From: Acidaminococcaceae bacterium
GTDB lineage: Bacteria > Bacillota > Negativicutes > Acidaminococcales > Acidaminococcaceae
Length of the DNA: 17,013 nt
Assembly: GCA_028693975.1 (NCBI GenBank)
Contig: JAQUUF010000005.1
Coordinates: forward strand, 1-17,013
Reading direction: 5' to 3'
Shown: piece by piece, positions 1 to 8,308 of the stretch
Layout of the letters: every line of letters begins with the position of its first letter
Position numbering within the stretch: position 1 is the first letter of the stretch
Made by a program: the position numbers and the translations under genes
Notes under the pieces: model-generated
What the model was told of the DNA's origin: nothing
What the model saw: the letters and a program-made list of their open reading frames with translations, nothing else
Databases searched by the model: none

Positions 1-41
1 AACTGTAAGGTGAGGGGTTAAGCTCAGTAAGGCTGTAACAC

Positions 42-3000
42 ATGGGTGATGAATTTTTAAGACTTCTGACAACTACAAAATGTGTCAATGAACTTGCCGC
101 TGCATGGCGGCAGGGACATAGCCTGAATATCTCTGGCTTGGCAGGACCTGTCAAGCCAGGGCTTTTGTGCGCCTTGAAACAAGTACTGAATGTTTCGGGT
201 GCCTTTGTTTTTTTGGTACCACAACGAGACGCTATTAGAGAATATCGACGGGTATTAAATTATTTTTTCCCGACGCTGACTGCCTTGGAATTGTACCCCG
301 CCAATTTATCTGATACGCAGGTTGATACCAAGAACAAAGAACTTTTGGCAGAACGTTTAGCAGCTCTTCAGTTGTTGGAGCAGCATAAGAGCGGCGCTGT
401 TTTCGTCACTGCTGAGGCTTTTTTGCAAAAATTACCGGAACCCCTTGATGTTCAAGGCACGTCTTTAACTTTTAAATTAGGGCAGCAAGTGGAGCAACAG
501 GCTTTGGCTGAGGAGTTGGTGAATCGCGGCTATGAGCGTGTAGAACAAGTGGAAACATTAGGTCAGTTTGCCATTCGTGGCGATATTATGGATATTTTTC
601 CTATCAATTTGGATAATCCCCTGCGTCTCGAATGGTTTGATGATGCTCTTGATGGATTGAGATCCTTTGATTTGGCAACTCAACGGTCTTTGGAAAATCT
701 TCAAGAAACTGAGATTAGTGCCATCAGTTGGACTATAAGCGACAAAAAAGTATCAATTTTTGAATATTTGCACGAGAGTTGTCTGCCTATAGTGGATGAG
801 CCTGGGGCTTTTTTTAATACACTTGCTAATTTGTATACGGAAAACAAGGAGCATAGTGCCAAACTTTTTACGGTGGCGGAGCTGGAAGAAGTTTGTGCAA
901 CGCATCAAGTGGTAACAGTATCAGCTTTGGCACATCAATATTTCCCTGCTGCTCAGCAAGTGGCTGTCCCTGTTCGCTCAATAGCACCCTATAACAAAAA
1001 TACCACACTGTTAGTACAAGATTTAAAAGGTTATTTAGCGGATAATGTGACGCCGCTTATTATGATGAGTACGGCGGAGAAAGCTGCTGGATTAACCGAG
1101 AGCCTCAAAGGGCAAGGCTTGCCTGCCACCTATACTAAGAAACTGCCCCAAGAGTTGGCTGGGCAAGTATGGTCCTGGGCTGGTGAGCTCTCGGCCGGAT
1201 TCAGGTTTTGGGAAGAGAATTGGGTACTACTAACAGAAAGCGATATCTTCGGTATGCAGAAAAGGCGCCGCCTAGCACGCCATAAGCAAGCCGGAGCAAG
1301 AATTCAGTACTTTTCCGAGATTAAAGCAGGAGACTATGTAGTGCATGATGTGCATGGTATTGGCCGTTACGAAGGCGTGCAGACCATGGAAATTGACGGT
1401 ATGCATCGAGATTATTTGCATATTGCCTACGCTAAGGAAGATAAATTATTTGTACCGGTAGAACAAGTCAATCTTTTGCATAAATACATTGGTACTGAAG
1501 GTAAGGCTCCGCGGCTGTCGCGTATGGGTGGGGCGGATTGGAAGCGAACAACTAATAAAGCAAAAATAGCCATTACAGAATTAGCTACAGAATTATTGCG
1601 GCTTTATGCGCAGAGAAAAATTACCTCAGGGCATGCTTTTGCCGCGGATACACCCTTCCAACAAGAGTTTGAAGCCAGTTTCCCCTTTGAAGAAACTCCA
1701 GACCAGCTGAAAGCTATTGCTGAAATTAAGGCTGATATGGAAAAACCGGTACCCATGGATAGATTACTCTGCGGTGATGTAGGCTATGGTAAGACAGAAG
1801 TTGCGGCGCGAGCTGCTTTTAAGGCGGTAATGGACGGTAAGCAAGTAGCAGTACTGGCACCGACTACGGTGTTGGCGCAGCAGCATTTACTAACTTTTAC
1901 GCAGCGCATGCATGCTTTTGGCGTGACAGTTGATCTTCTAAGCCGTTTCCGCACACCTAAAGAGCAAAAAGCCGTATTGCGTAAGGCGGAAGAAGGACAA
2001 ATTGATATCCTAATTGGTACTCATCGTCTGCTTCAGGCAGATGTACGCTTTAAGTCCCTAGGTTTATTAATTATTGATGAAGAGCAGAGGTTTGGCGTCG
2101 CTCAAAAAGAAAAAATTAAAAAATGGTCTATAGGAATAGATGTTTTGGCGTTATCGGCAACGCCTATTCCCAGAACCTTGCATATGGCCTTGGTTAACGG
2201 CAAGGATATGAGTGTGATAGAATCACCCCCGGAGGACCGTCTACCGGTTGAAACATATGTTGCTGAATATAATGAAGAAATGATTAGGGAGGCTCTGATT
2301 CGGGAAATACGCCGAGGAGGACGCATTTATTACGTGCATAACAGGGTAAATGGCTTAGAGAAAATTGCTTCTTTACTCCGCGCTATGGTGCCAGGGCTGA
2401 CTATTAGAATTGCCCACGGTCAAATGACGGAAGACCGATTGGAAGATGCCATGGTGGACTTTTATGAGGGCAAAATAGATGTGCTTTTGTGTACCACCAT
2501 TATAGAAAATGGGTTGGATGTGCCTTTGGCTAATACCATTATTATTGATGGAGCGGAGAACTTTGGCTTATCACAGTTGTATCAGATGAGAGGCCGGGTG
2601 GGGCGTTCTTCGCGTTTGGCGTATGCTTATTTTATCTATAGGAAGAATAAAGTACTAAGTGAAATAGCACAAAAAAGATTAGAGGCTATTCGTGATTTTA
2701 CGGAATTAGGTGCTGGGTTCAAGATTGCTATGCGTGATTTGGAAATTAGAGGAGCCGGTAATCTGCTAGGACCGCAACAGCACGGACATATTGCGGGGAT
2801 AGGGTTTGCTGCGTATTGTGCTTTGCTGGAGAGCACTATTTTGTCCCTGAAGAATGGGCAGACAACGGCCAAGATAGAACCTGATCCGGTTATAGAAATC
2901 AAGCTAGATGCCTATATTCCGGAGGAGTATATTTCGGACCCTCGTTACAAGCTAGAGCTCTATCGTCGTTGTAGCGAGCTAGATTATCGTGACAGAGACG

Positions 3001-3335
3001 ATTTGATGGATGAAATAATAGATAGGTTTGGCACGCCGCCGGAAGAAGTGGTTAATTTGTGGCGTGTGGCGGTGCTCAGGAGTTTGTGTCGTCTGGTAAA
3101 AATTGCCGGCATTACTGCGCGTACTAGTGAAATTAGAATTACGTTTAGTCAGCATACTCTATGCCAACCTCAGACCATAGTTGGTCTAGTCCAAGAGAAT
3201 GAGCCAGCCCTTCGTTATCGGGAAGGGTCGCAACCACAGCTCATTATGGCAACTAAGTTCTTGGAAGGCGAGCCTCTGGAATGGCTGGAGCAGACCGTCT
3301 TGACTTTGGCGCAAGGGGGTGTACTCCATGATTAA
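42..3335 (+). CDS. mfd: Transcription-repair coupling factor Mfd
   Basis: Mfd is a DNA translocase that pushes RNA polymerase stalled at lesions off the template and recruits UvrA to start nucleotide excision repair. The 1097-residue product is close to the family length (about 1150). A degenerate UvrB-like N-terminal region comes first, then the RNA-polymerase-interacting Tudor/CarD-like domain near residue 426 (GDYVVHDVHGIGRYEG). The translocase motor follows, with Walker A GDVGYGKTE at 578-586 and the DEEQ box at 679-682, then SATPIPRTLHMAL. The RGAGNLLGPQQHGH segment and the C-terminal regulatory D7 domain complete it. ATG 42 is preceded by a weak ribosome site (TAAGG, 28-32, nine bases away). 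An open frame from base 1 to a stop at 19-21 could be the tail of an upstream gene, usually pth in this synteny. The 3' end overlaps the flippase start by eight bases, suggesting translational coupling. I see no defect. Confidence 0.98.
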   Translation: MGDEFLRLLTTTKCVNELAAAWRQGHSLNISGLAGPVKPGLLCALKQVLNVSGAFVFLVPQRDAIREYRRVLNYFFPTLTALELYPANLSDTQVDTKNKELLAERLAALQLLEQHKSGAVFVTAEAFLQKLPEPLDVQGTSLTFKLGQQVEQQALAEELVNRGYERVEQVETLGQFAIRGDIMDIFPINLDNPLRLEWFDDALDGLRSFDLATQRSLENLQETEISAISWTISDKKVSIFEYLHESCLPIVDEPGAFFNTLANLYTENKEHSAKLFTVAELEEVCATHQVVTVSALAHQYFPAAQQVAVPVRSIAPYNKNTTLLVQDLKGYLADNVTPLIMMSTAEKAAGLTESLKGQGLPATYTKKLPQELAGQVWSWAGELSAGFRFWEENWVLLTESDIFGMQKRRRLARHKQAGARIQYFSEIKAGDYVVHDVHGIGRYEGVQTMEIDGMHRDYLHIAYAKEDKLFVPVEQVNLLHKYIGTEGKAPRLSRMGGADWKRTTNKAKIAITELATELLRLYAQRKITSGHAFAADTPFQQEFEASFPFEETPDQLKAIAEIKADMEKPVPMDRLLCGDVGYGKTEVAARAAFKAVMDGKQVAVLAPTTVLAQQHLLTFTQRMHAFGVTVDLLSRFRTPKEQKAVLRKAEEGQIDILIGTHRLLQADVRFKSLGLLIIDEEQRFGVAQKEKIKKWSIGIDVLALSATPIPRTLHMALVNGKDMSVIESPPEDRLPVETYVAEYNEEMIREALIREIRRGGRIYYVHNRVNGLEKIASLLRAMVPGLTIRIAHGQMTEDRLEDAMVDFYEGKIDVLLCTTIIENGLDVPLANTIIIDGAENFGLSQLYQMRGRVGRSSRLAYAYFIYRKNKVLSEIAQKRLEAIRDFTELGAGFKIAMRDLEIRGAGNLLGPQQHGHIAGIGFAAYCALLESTILSLKNGQTTAKIEPDPVIEIKLDAYIPEEYISDPRYKLELYRRCSELDYRDRDDLMDEIIDRFGTPPEEVVNLWRVAVLRSLCRLVKIAGITARTSEIRITFSQHTLCQPQTIVGLVQENEPALRYREGSQPQLIMATKFLEGEPLEWLEQTVLTLAQGGVLHD

Positions 3336-4890
3336 GGATAAGTTTTTGCGTGGAGCTTTGATTCTGACTCTAGCAGGGCTGGCTGTCAAAATAATCGGTT
3401 CCGTTAATCGCATTCTGCTCTCACGCTTGTTGGGTGGTGAGGGCATCGGTCTTTATCAAATAGCCTATCCTATCTATCTGCTGATTATTTCGATATCAGC
3501 CGCCGGGTTTCCGGTAGCCATATCTATTTTGGTAGCACGTAAGGTAGCTCAAGAAGATTATTGGGGTGCCAACCGTATTTTTAAGGTTTCTTTGTGCTTT
3601 ATGGCGGTAACGGGGCTAAGCTTCGCTCTTATTTTGTATGGCGCAGCAGGATTACTGGTGGAGTGGCAGATTATACGTGATGCCAGAGCCTATCTTGCTT
3701 TGGTATCGTTGACACCGGCGGTATTCTTTGCAACTATTTTGGCCAGCTTCAGAGGATACTTCCAGGGGCATCAGCTGATGACGCCACCTGCTATTTCGCA
3801 GATTATTGAACAATTTGTTAGAGTTATGACTATGCTGGCCCTTGCATATTACCTGTTGCCTCGTGGCCTAGAATATGCAGCGGCAGGTGCTGCTTTTGGA
3901 GCCGTGCCAGGTTCAATAACAGGTTTGGTTGTACTTAGTTGTTTTTATGTTTACTACCACAAAAGCTGGAGCCAAAAATTCGCTGCAGCCAAGGAAGCTG
4001 CAATAGAGCCGGTAGGGAAAATAGCTTGGAGCTTGGTGAGGTTGGCAATTCCGGTATCTTGTGCTAATTTGATGATTCCGGTGGTAACAGGTATAGATAT
4101 GCTCATTGTACCGAGTCGCTTGGAAGTGGCTGGCTTTACAGTAGTAGAGGCAACGACGGCTTTTGGTTATTTGGCAGGCATGGCTCTGCCACTAGTTATG
4201 ATGGCGACGATACCGACCACTTCTCTTGCTGCTAGTGTGGTACCTGCTATTTCTGAAGCCCACGCCTTGGGTAACAAGAGTGCTATTGGGGATAAGAGCT
4301 ATACGGCTGTCAGACTTTGCTGCTTGGTTACTTTGCCGGCAGCTGTAGGTATGTGGGCTTTGGCCACGCCTATTTCCAGACTTCTGTATGGTACAGCCGC
4401 AGCAGGACCATCTATCGCGAATCTGGCACCATCAATTTTTTTGTTGGGGTTACACCAGGTGACTACAGGTATTTTGCAGGGTTTGGGGATGACTCTTACG
4501 CCTATGCTAAACATGCTCGTTAGTGCCTTAGCCAAAATATTTTTTGTGTGGAATTTAACTGCGCTGCCACAATATAATATCGTAGGTGCAGCATGGGCTT
4601 CTAATTTGAACTTTGCTGTAGCGGCAGGACTGAATATTTTCTTTTTGATGAAATATGCTAAGGTTTCTTTACCGCTCAAGGCTGGCGGCAGAATATTATT
4701 GTTATCTGGCATTATGGGGATAGTAGTTGCCTTGCTCTATCAACGAGTTTTGCAACCATTGCTAAGCCTTGTGCCTGCTACATTGTTAGCCGTAATAGCC
4801 GCCGTAGTGGTATATTTGCTGTTATTATTGCTTACCGGCGAAATTGATAAGAAACAAATATATAAATTATTACAAAATCGAGGTAAATGA
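3328..4890 (+). CDS. SpoVB/YabM-type polysaccharide (lipid-linked precursor) flippase
   Basis: This is a polytopic inner-membrane protein of the MOP superfamily, polysaccharide biosynthesis/SpoVB branch, 520 residues with roughly 14 hydrophobic segments. Members flip undecaprenyl-linked precursors of peptidoglycan or other polymers. The family signature FRGYFQG (141-147) followed by PPAISQIIEQFVRV (to about 166) is clear. A longer GTG start at 3319 exists, but ATG 3328 sits eight bases after AAGGGGG (3313-3319) and is preferred. It overlaps the mfd stop by eight bases and its own stop overlaps the upstream possible start of mazG (ATGA), so the three genes are probably translated together. In Bacillus the equivalent gene (yabM) follows spoVT, which is absent here. 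SpoVB proper acts in spore cortex formation, so in a non-sporulating host a role in vegetative wall or surface polymer export is more likely. MurJ-type lipid II flippase activity is possible but cannot be assigned from sequence. Confidence 0.92.
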   Translation: MIKDKFLRGALILTLAGLAVKIIGSVNRILLSRLLGGEGIGLYQIAYPIYLLIISISAAGFPVAISILVARKVAQEDYWGANRIFKVSLCFMAVTGLSFALILYGAAGLLVEWQIIRDARAYLALVSLTPAVFFATILASFRGYFQGHQLMTPPAISQIIEQFVRVMTMLALAYYLLPRGLEYAAAGAAFGAVPGSITGLVVLSCFYVYYHKSWSQKFAAAKEAAIEPVGKIAWSLVRLAIPVSCANLMIPVVTGIDMLIVPSRLEVAGFTVVEATTAFGYLAGMALPLVMMATIPTTSLAASVVPAISEAHALGNKSAIGDKSYTAVRLCCLVTLPAAVGMWALATPISRLLYGTAAAGPSIANLAPSIFLLGLHQVTTGILQGLGMTLTPMLNMLVSALAKIFFVWNLTALPQYNIVGAAWASNLNFAVAAGLNIFFLMKYAKVSLPLKAGGRILLLSGIMGIVVALLYQRVLQPLLSLVPATLLAVIAAVVVYLLLLLLTGEIDKKQIYKLLQNRGK

Positions 4891-4892
4891 TT

Positions 4893-6350
4893 ATGGGGAG
4901 CATTACTATTGTTGGTTTGGGACCGGGCCGCTCGGGACAAATGACGGTGGAAGTCTTGGAAACATTAAAACAAGCACAGACGGTTATTTTGCGCACGAAG
5001 GTGCATCCCACTGTGGCATTCTTGGAGCAGCAAGGAATCAAGTTCATTTCTTGTGATAATTTCTATGAAAAAGAAAAAAGATTTGAGCAAGTATATCTGG
5101 ATATTTGCACTTATGTGCTTAAGGCAGCCGAGAACGCAAATGTCGTGTATGCCGTGCCGGGAAGTCCTTTGGTGGCTGAAAAAACTGTTGTTTTGCTACG
5201 AGAGCACTGTCGCCAAGCTAATTGTCCACTTACAATTTTGCCAGCTATGAGCTTTTTGGATCTAATTTATACAAGTATTGGTATTGACCCTATTGAAGGA
5301 GTAAGGGTAATAGATGCTAAGGATGAGCGTGCCTTGAAGGACGCGGGTCAATATCCTTTGGTTATCACTCAAGTCTATAGCCAATTGGTGGCGTCAGAGC
5401 TTAAGATTACGCTGATGGAATATTTGGATGATGCTACAGAAATTGTTTTTGGCCGCAATTTGGGCTTGCCCGAGGAAGAACTGCGTACAATTCCTTTGTA
5501 TGAATTAGATAGGCAAAAATATATTGACCACCTGACGACGATCTATATTCCTCGTCTCGTGGGAACAGGGACGCTCAATTTACATCCCTTGGTTGAATTG
5601 GTGAAGGTACTGCGAGAGCCTGGGGGCTGCCCTTGGGACCAAGAGCAGAATCATAAAACCTTGCGTCGAGAGTTAGTGGAAGAAGTTTATGAATTGTTGG
5701 AAGCTATTGATGACCAAGATATTAAGGGCTTAAGAGAAGAATTAGGCGATGTGCTGCTACAGGTAGCGTTCCATGCTCGGTTGGCAGAGGAAGATGGCTA
5801 TTTTGCTATGCAGGACGTTATCGACGATGTTGTAGGGAAGATGATTCATCGTCATCCGCATGTTTTTGGGACTATTACAGTTAATTCATCAGCAGAAGTA
5901 TTGCAAAACTGGGAGATTCTGAAGGCAGAGGAAAAAACTGAGCGAAAAAGTGCCTTGGATGGTGTTGCTAAGGGGTTGCCTGCCTTGATGCGTGCCTATA
6001 AATTGCAGAGCAAAGCCGCAAAAGTTGGTTTTGACTGGTCGGAGCTAGCCCCAGTATGGGCCAAAGTTGAGGAAGAAGTCGGGGAGTTACGTGAAGCTAT
6101 TAGTAGGCAAAACTCTGTAGATATGGAAAGCGAATTGGGAGATCTTCTCTTCGCTCTGGTTAATTATGGCAGGCATTTGGGTTTGGAACCGGAAACTGCC
6201 CTTAATGGTACTAATAATAGATTTTCCCGTAGATTTCAATTCGTGGAAGCGGCGGTACGAGAGAATAAACGAACTTGGCAAGATTATAGTTTGGACGAAC
6301 TGGATAAGCTGTGGCAAGAGGCTAAAAAAAGTGAAAAAATAAGAAAATAA
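4893..6350 (+). CDS. mazG: MazG nucleoside triphosphate pyrophosphohydrolase with N-terminal tetrapyrrole methylase-like domain (YabN type)
   Basis: This 485-residue fusion protein matches Bacillus YabN. The N-terminal part resembles SAM-dependent tetrapyrrole methylases (GLGPG at 8-12, YAVPGSP at 86-92). The C-terminal part carries two MazG domains that hydrolyse NTPs or dNTPs to monophosphates and pyrophosphate, clearing aberrant nucleotides. MazG domain 1 starts at GGCPWDQEQ (244-252) and has the metal-binding ExxE/ExxD pairs E264/E267 and E283/D286. Domain 2 has E395/E398 and E414/D417. Both sets look intact, so neither domain is obviously dead. The role of the methylase-like half in these fusions is unknown. 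ATG 4887 overlaps the flippase stop (ATGA), but the ribosome site GAGGT (4880-4884) is only two bases from it and eight from ATG 4893, so 4893 is my choice. It is the last gene of the mfd-flippase-mazG unit. Confidence 0.95.
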   Translation: MGSITIVGLGPGRSGQMTVEVLETLKQAQTVILRTKVHPTVAFLEQQGIKFISCDNFYEKEKRFEQVYLDICTYVLKAAENANVVYAVPGSPLVAEKTVVLLREHCRQANCPLTILPAMSFLDLIYTSIGIDPIEGVRVIDAKDERALKDAGQYPLVITQVYSQLVASELKITLMEYLDDATEIVFGRNLGLPEEELRTIPLYELDRQKYIDHLTTIYIPRLVGTGTLNLHPLVELVKVLREPGGCPWDQEQNHKTLRRELVEEVYELLEAIDDQDIKGLREELGDVLLQVAFHARLAEEDGYFAMQDVIDDVVGKMIHRHPHVFGTITVNSSAEVLQNWEILKAEEKTERKSALDGVAKGLPALMRAYKLQSKAAKVGFDWSELAPVWAKVEEEVGELREAISRQNSVDMESELGDLLFALVNYGRHLGLEPETALNGTNNRFSRRFQFVEAAVRENKRTWQDYSLDELDKLWQEAKKSEKIRK

Positions 6351-6389
6351 TCGGCGCAGAAGCAGGAATAATCAAAGAAGTAGCGAAAT

Positions 6390-6398
6390 AGGTATAAT
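6390..6398 (+). promoter_or_regulatory. Putative promoter of the HU gene (-10 element)
   Basis: A perfect TATAAT lies at 6393-6398, preceded by AGG, in the 111-base gap between mazG and the HU gene. No convincing -35 hexamer is found 16-18 bases upstream. Transcription would begin near 6405, giving a leader of nearly 60 bases. Its position and the abundance expected of HU support an independent promoter, but this is by eye only. Confidence 0.5.
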
Positions 6399-6461
6399 TA
6401 GAGCAAGTGGTGCACAGGGTTTTAGACCTTGCGCAAATAAAAATTCAAGGGGGATTTTATT

Positions 6462-6743
6462 GTGAACAAAAGTGAATTGATTGCTGCTGTAGCAAAAAAA
6501 GCTGAATTGTCCAAGAAAGATGCTGAGAAGGCTGTTAACGCTTTTATTGATTCCGTAAAAGCAACTGTTGCTAAGAAAAATAAGGTACAATTGATTGGGT
6601 TTGGTACTTTTGAATCTCGCGCTCGTAAGGCTCGTACTGGTAAGAACCCACGTACCGGCGAAACTATTAAGATTGCTAAAGCTACTGTTCCTGCTTTCAA
6701 AGCTGGCAAGGCATTTAAAGATGCTGTTAACAAGAAGAAATAA
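6462..6743 (+). CDS. hup: DNA-binding protein HU
   Basis: HU is a small dimeric histone-like protein that bends and compacts DNA without sequence specificity. The 93-residue product has the full family layout: helical dimerisation part MNKSELIAAVAKKAELSKKD, the core signature GFGTFESRARKARTGKNP, and the DNA-embracing beta arm ending in a lysine-rich tail. The start is GTG at 6462, seven bases after the strong ribosome site AAGGGGGA (6447-6454). The upstream gap carries a TATAAT box and the gene is followed at once by a rho-independent terminator, so it is probably expressed as its own abundant monocistronic message. HU after mazG is standard synteny in clostridia and relatives, where the next gene is normally the S4-domain protein RqcP/YabO. 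That gene is missing here. Confidence 0.98.
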   Translation: MNKSELIAAVAKKAELSKKDAEKAVNAFIDSVKATVAKKNKVQLIGFGTFESRARKARTGKNPRTGETIKIAKATVPAFKAGKAFKDAVNKKK

Positions 6744-6755
6744 GCTTAACTGGTT

Positions 6756-6786
6756 AAAAAGACGGCTTTTTATAAGCCGTCTTTTT
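6756..6786 (+). terminator. Rho-independent terminator after HU
   Basis: A perfect 8-bp stem, GACGGCTT (6761-6768) with AAGCCGTC (6774-6781), has a five-base loop and is followed by five T residues (6782-6786). Flanking A and T runs can extend the pairing to 13 bp. It lies 12 bases after the HU stop codon. Confidence 0.93.
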
Positions 6787-6813
6787 GTATATTAGGGTGT
6801 AAGGAGGGCTTCT

Positions 6814-7551
6814 ATGCCTACAATGAGATATAGTATAATTGATACCCTCCGTGGTTTAGCTCTATGTAATATGATTCTTTATCATCTTTTTTGGGATTTA
6901 ACGCATCTTCAGGGCGTTGAGCTACCTTGGTTAGACACTGTCGTAGGTTTTGTCTGGCAACAAGGAATTTGCTGGACCTTTATTTTGCTAGCCGGTTTTT
7001 GCCAAGGCTTAGGCCAGCAACAGTTACGTAGAGGTTTAATAGTTAGTATAATGGGCATCTTGGTGACTATTGTTACTTATCTTGTAGGACCAGATGCTCC
7101 TATTGTGTTTGGCATTTTGAGCTTCTTGGGGTTGGCCATGCTATTGACAACTGTTTTGGCACCATATTTGCGCAGAGTGTCGGCAGGGTGGGGCATAGGA
7201 ATAAATATATTTTTATTTGCTGCTACTAAGTTGCTTAACGAAGGCTACCTAGGCTTTGGTAATTGGAGATGGTACCACCTGCCTAGTTACTTTTATGAGT
7301 ACGGATACTTTTCAAGTTTCTGGGGCTTTCAAGCAGAAAACTTTTATTCAGCTGACTATTTCTCGCTTTTTCCTTGGTGGTTTTTGTTTTTAATAGGTTA
7401 CTATTTAGAGCATCTTCCGTTGGTGTCGCAAGCTTTGCAACGCTTTTCTCAAGGCGAAAACAAAAACTTGGCTTGGCTGGGACGACATTCTTTGGGCGTT
7501 TACTTAGTGCATCAGCCGCTCATTATATTAGTTCTGCGATTATATTTTTAA
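6814..7551 (+). CDS. DUF1624 / heparan-alpha-glucosaminide N-acetyltransferase-like membrane protein
   Basis: This 245-residue integral membrane protein has about six hydrophobic segments. It opens with the family's signature, IIDTLRGLALCNMILYHLFW, in which D10, R13 and G14 precede a conserved membrane-embedded histidine (H24). It closes with LGRHSLGVYLVHQP, typical of the acyltransferase-3/HGSNAT-like fold. Relatives (COG3503) are predicted to move acyl groups across the membrane onto sugars or other envelope molecules, but the bacterial short forms have no assigned substrate. ATG 6814 is well supported by AAGGAGG (6801-6807) six bases upstream. Only 27 bases separate it from the T tract of the HU terminator, which leaves little room for a standard promoter. 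A TATATT at 6788-6793 would start transcription at the ribosome site itself, so expression may rely partly on terminator read-through. It is followed by its own terminator. Confidence 0.8.
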   Translation: MPTMRYSIIDTLRGLALCNMILYHLFWDLTHLQGVELPWLDTVVGFVWQQGICWTFILLAGFCQGLGQQQLRRGLIVSIMGILVTIVTYLVGPDAPIVFGILSFLGLAMLLTTVLAPYLRRVSAGWGIGINIFLFAATKLLNEGYLGFGNWRWYHLPSYFYEYGYFSSFWGFQAENFYSADYFSLFPWWFLFLIGYYLEHLPLVSQALQRFSQGENKNLAWLGRHSLGVYLVHQPLIILVLRLYF

Positions 7552-7580
7552 GACAGCCTAGGAGCTGTCTTTTTGTTTTT
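7551..7580 (+). terminator. Rho-independent terminator after the DUF1624 gene
   Basis: The stem AGACAGC (7551-7557) pairs with GCTGTCT (7564-7570) around a six-base loop and is followed by a T-rich tail to 7580. The left arm begins on the last base of the DUF1624 stop codon, so translation ends directly at the hairpin. Confidence 0.85.
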
Positions 7581-7610
7581 TAAGGAAAAACGAACAAAAA
7601 GTTGTCAATA

Positions 7611-7619
7611 TGGTATAAT
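7611..7619 (+). promoter_or_regulatory. Putative extended -10 promoter of the VTT operon
   Basis: TGGTATAAT (7611-7619) matches the extended -10 consensus TGnTATAAT exactly. There is no recognisable -35 at 17 bases upstream; a TTGTCA at 7602-7607 is too close to serve. A start point six or seven bases downstream of the hexamer falls on the ATG at 7626, which would make the message leaderless. Confidence 0.6.
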
Positions 7620-7625
7620 GATGAC

Positions 7626-8297
7626 ATGAAAACGAAACAATTTTTACAAAAATATCATAGACCATTGGGAGTGTTGTTGGTCGTTATTATAGCAGTAATA
7701 GGGATAAATGCATCAGGCTTATTTGTTCGTCCCCAGTCTGCTGAGCAGGTGCAGGACTGGGTGCGCTCCTTTGGCGTGTGGGGCCCGCTGGTTTATATTG
7801 GACTGTACATTATTAGGCCCTTTTTGTTGGTGCCTAGTATTTTCTTCAATTTGAGTGCTGGCATTTTATTTGGTCCCTTGGCAGGGGTGATTTATTTGCT
7901 CTTGGGAGGTTTAGGCAGTGCTTGGAGCATTTTTTTGGTGGGCCGCCTAAGCAGCGATAAGCAGAGCTTGTTGGAAAAATTTGGTGGCAAGATGGGTAGA
8001 AGAATAGATGTCTACCTAACTCAAGAGGATAGCTTGGCGAGAATGTTATGGTTGCGTTTAGTTCCTATCTTTCCTTATGACCCAGTTAGCCTAGTGGCGG
8101 GTTGTAGCAATATGAGTCCCACTGCTTTTTCTCTAGGCACCATCTTGGGTATGTTGCCTGGGGCTATCGCTTATACTGTTTTTGCACGTTCTTTTGTGGC
8201 TGAGCAGAAAATTTGGCTGGGTGTGGTTTTGCTCATAGTTGCTTTTGGCATGCCTATGTTGTGGTGGTTCAGAAGTAAGCAAAATAAAAAGTTTTGA
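7626..8297 (+). CDS. TVP38/TMEM64 (VTT, DedA-like) family membrane protein
   Basis: This 223-residue membrane protein belongs to the VTT/SNARE-associated superfamily. An N-terminal hydrophobic helix (about residues 12-32) is followed by the family core: IRPFLLVPSIFFNLSAGILF, then GPLAGVIYLLLGG, ending at a GR pair. A re-entrant type motif comes next (LRLVPIFPYDPVSLVAGCSN) and then two more membrane helices. Family relatives act as or resemble lipid scramblases and undecaprenyl-phosphate or phospholipid transporters; the substrate here is unknown. A TTG codon at 7602 would extend the frame by eight residues, but those codons overlap the putative -10 box, so ATG 7626 is chosen. No Shine-Dalgarno sequence precedes it, unlike nearly every other gene here. 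The next gene starts 11 bases after its stop, so it heads a probable three-gene operon. Confidence 0.85.
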   Translation: MKTKQFLQKYHRPLGVLLVVIIAVIGINASGLFVRPQSAEQVQDWVRSFGVWGPLVYIGLYIIRPFLLVPSIFFNLSAGILFGPLAGVIYLLLGGLGSAWSIFLVGRLSSDKQSLLEKFGGKMGRRIDVYLTQEDSLARMLWLRLVPIFPYDPVSLVAGCSNMSPTAFSLGTILGMLPGAIAYTVFARSFVAEQKIWLGVVLLIVAFGMPMLWWFRSKQNKKF

Positions 8298-8308
8298 GGG
8301 TGAGAGAT

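Noticed and set aside
1..21. Open frame from base 1 to a stop at 19-21, possible C-terminus of an upstream gene such as pth.
   Set aside because: Only six codons are visible and no motif can be recognised, so it is mentioned only as context for mfd.
4299..4712. Open frame of 137 codons on the minus strand inside the flippase gene.
   Set aside because: It lies wholly within a well supported gene on the other strand, has no ribosome site or family resemblance, and is a shadow frame.
6403..6432. Weak hairpin in the HU leader (GCAAG with CTTGC).
   Set aside because: Only five continuous pairs with a large, imperfect interior; no better than chance and not like any known leader element.
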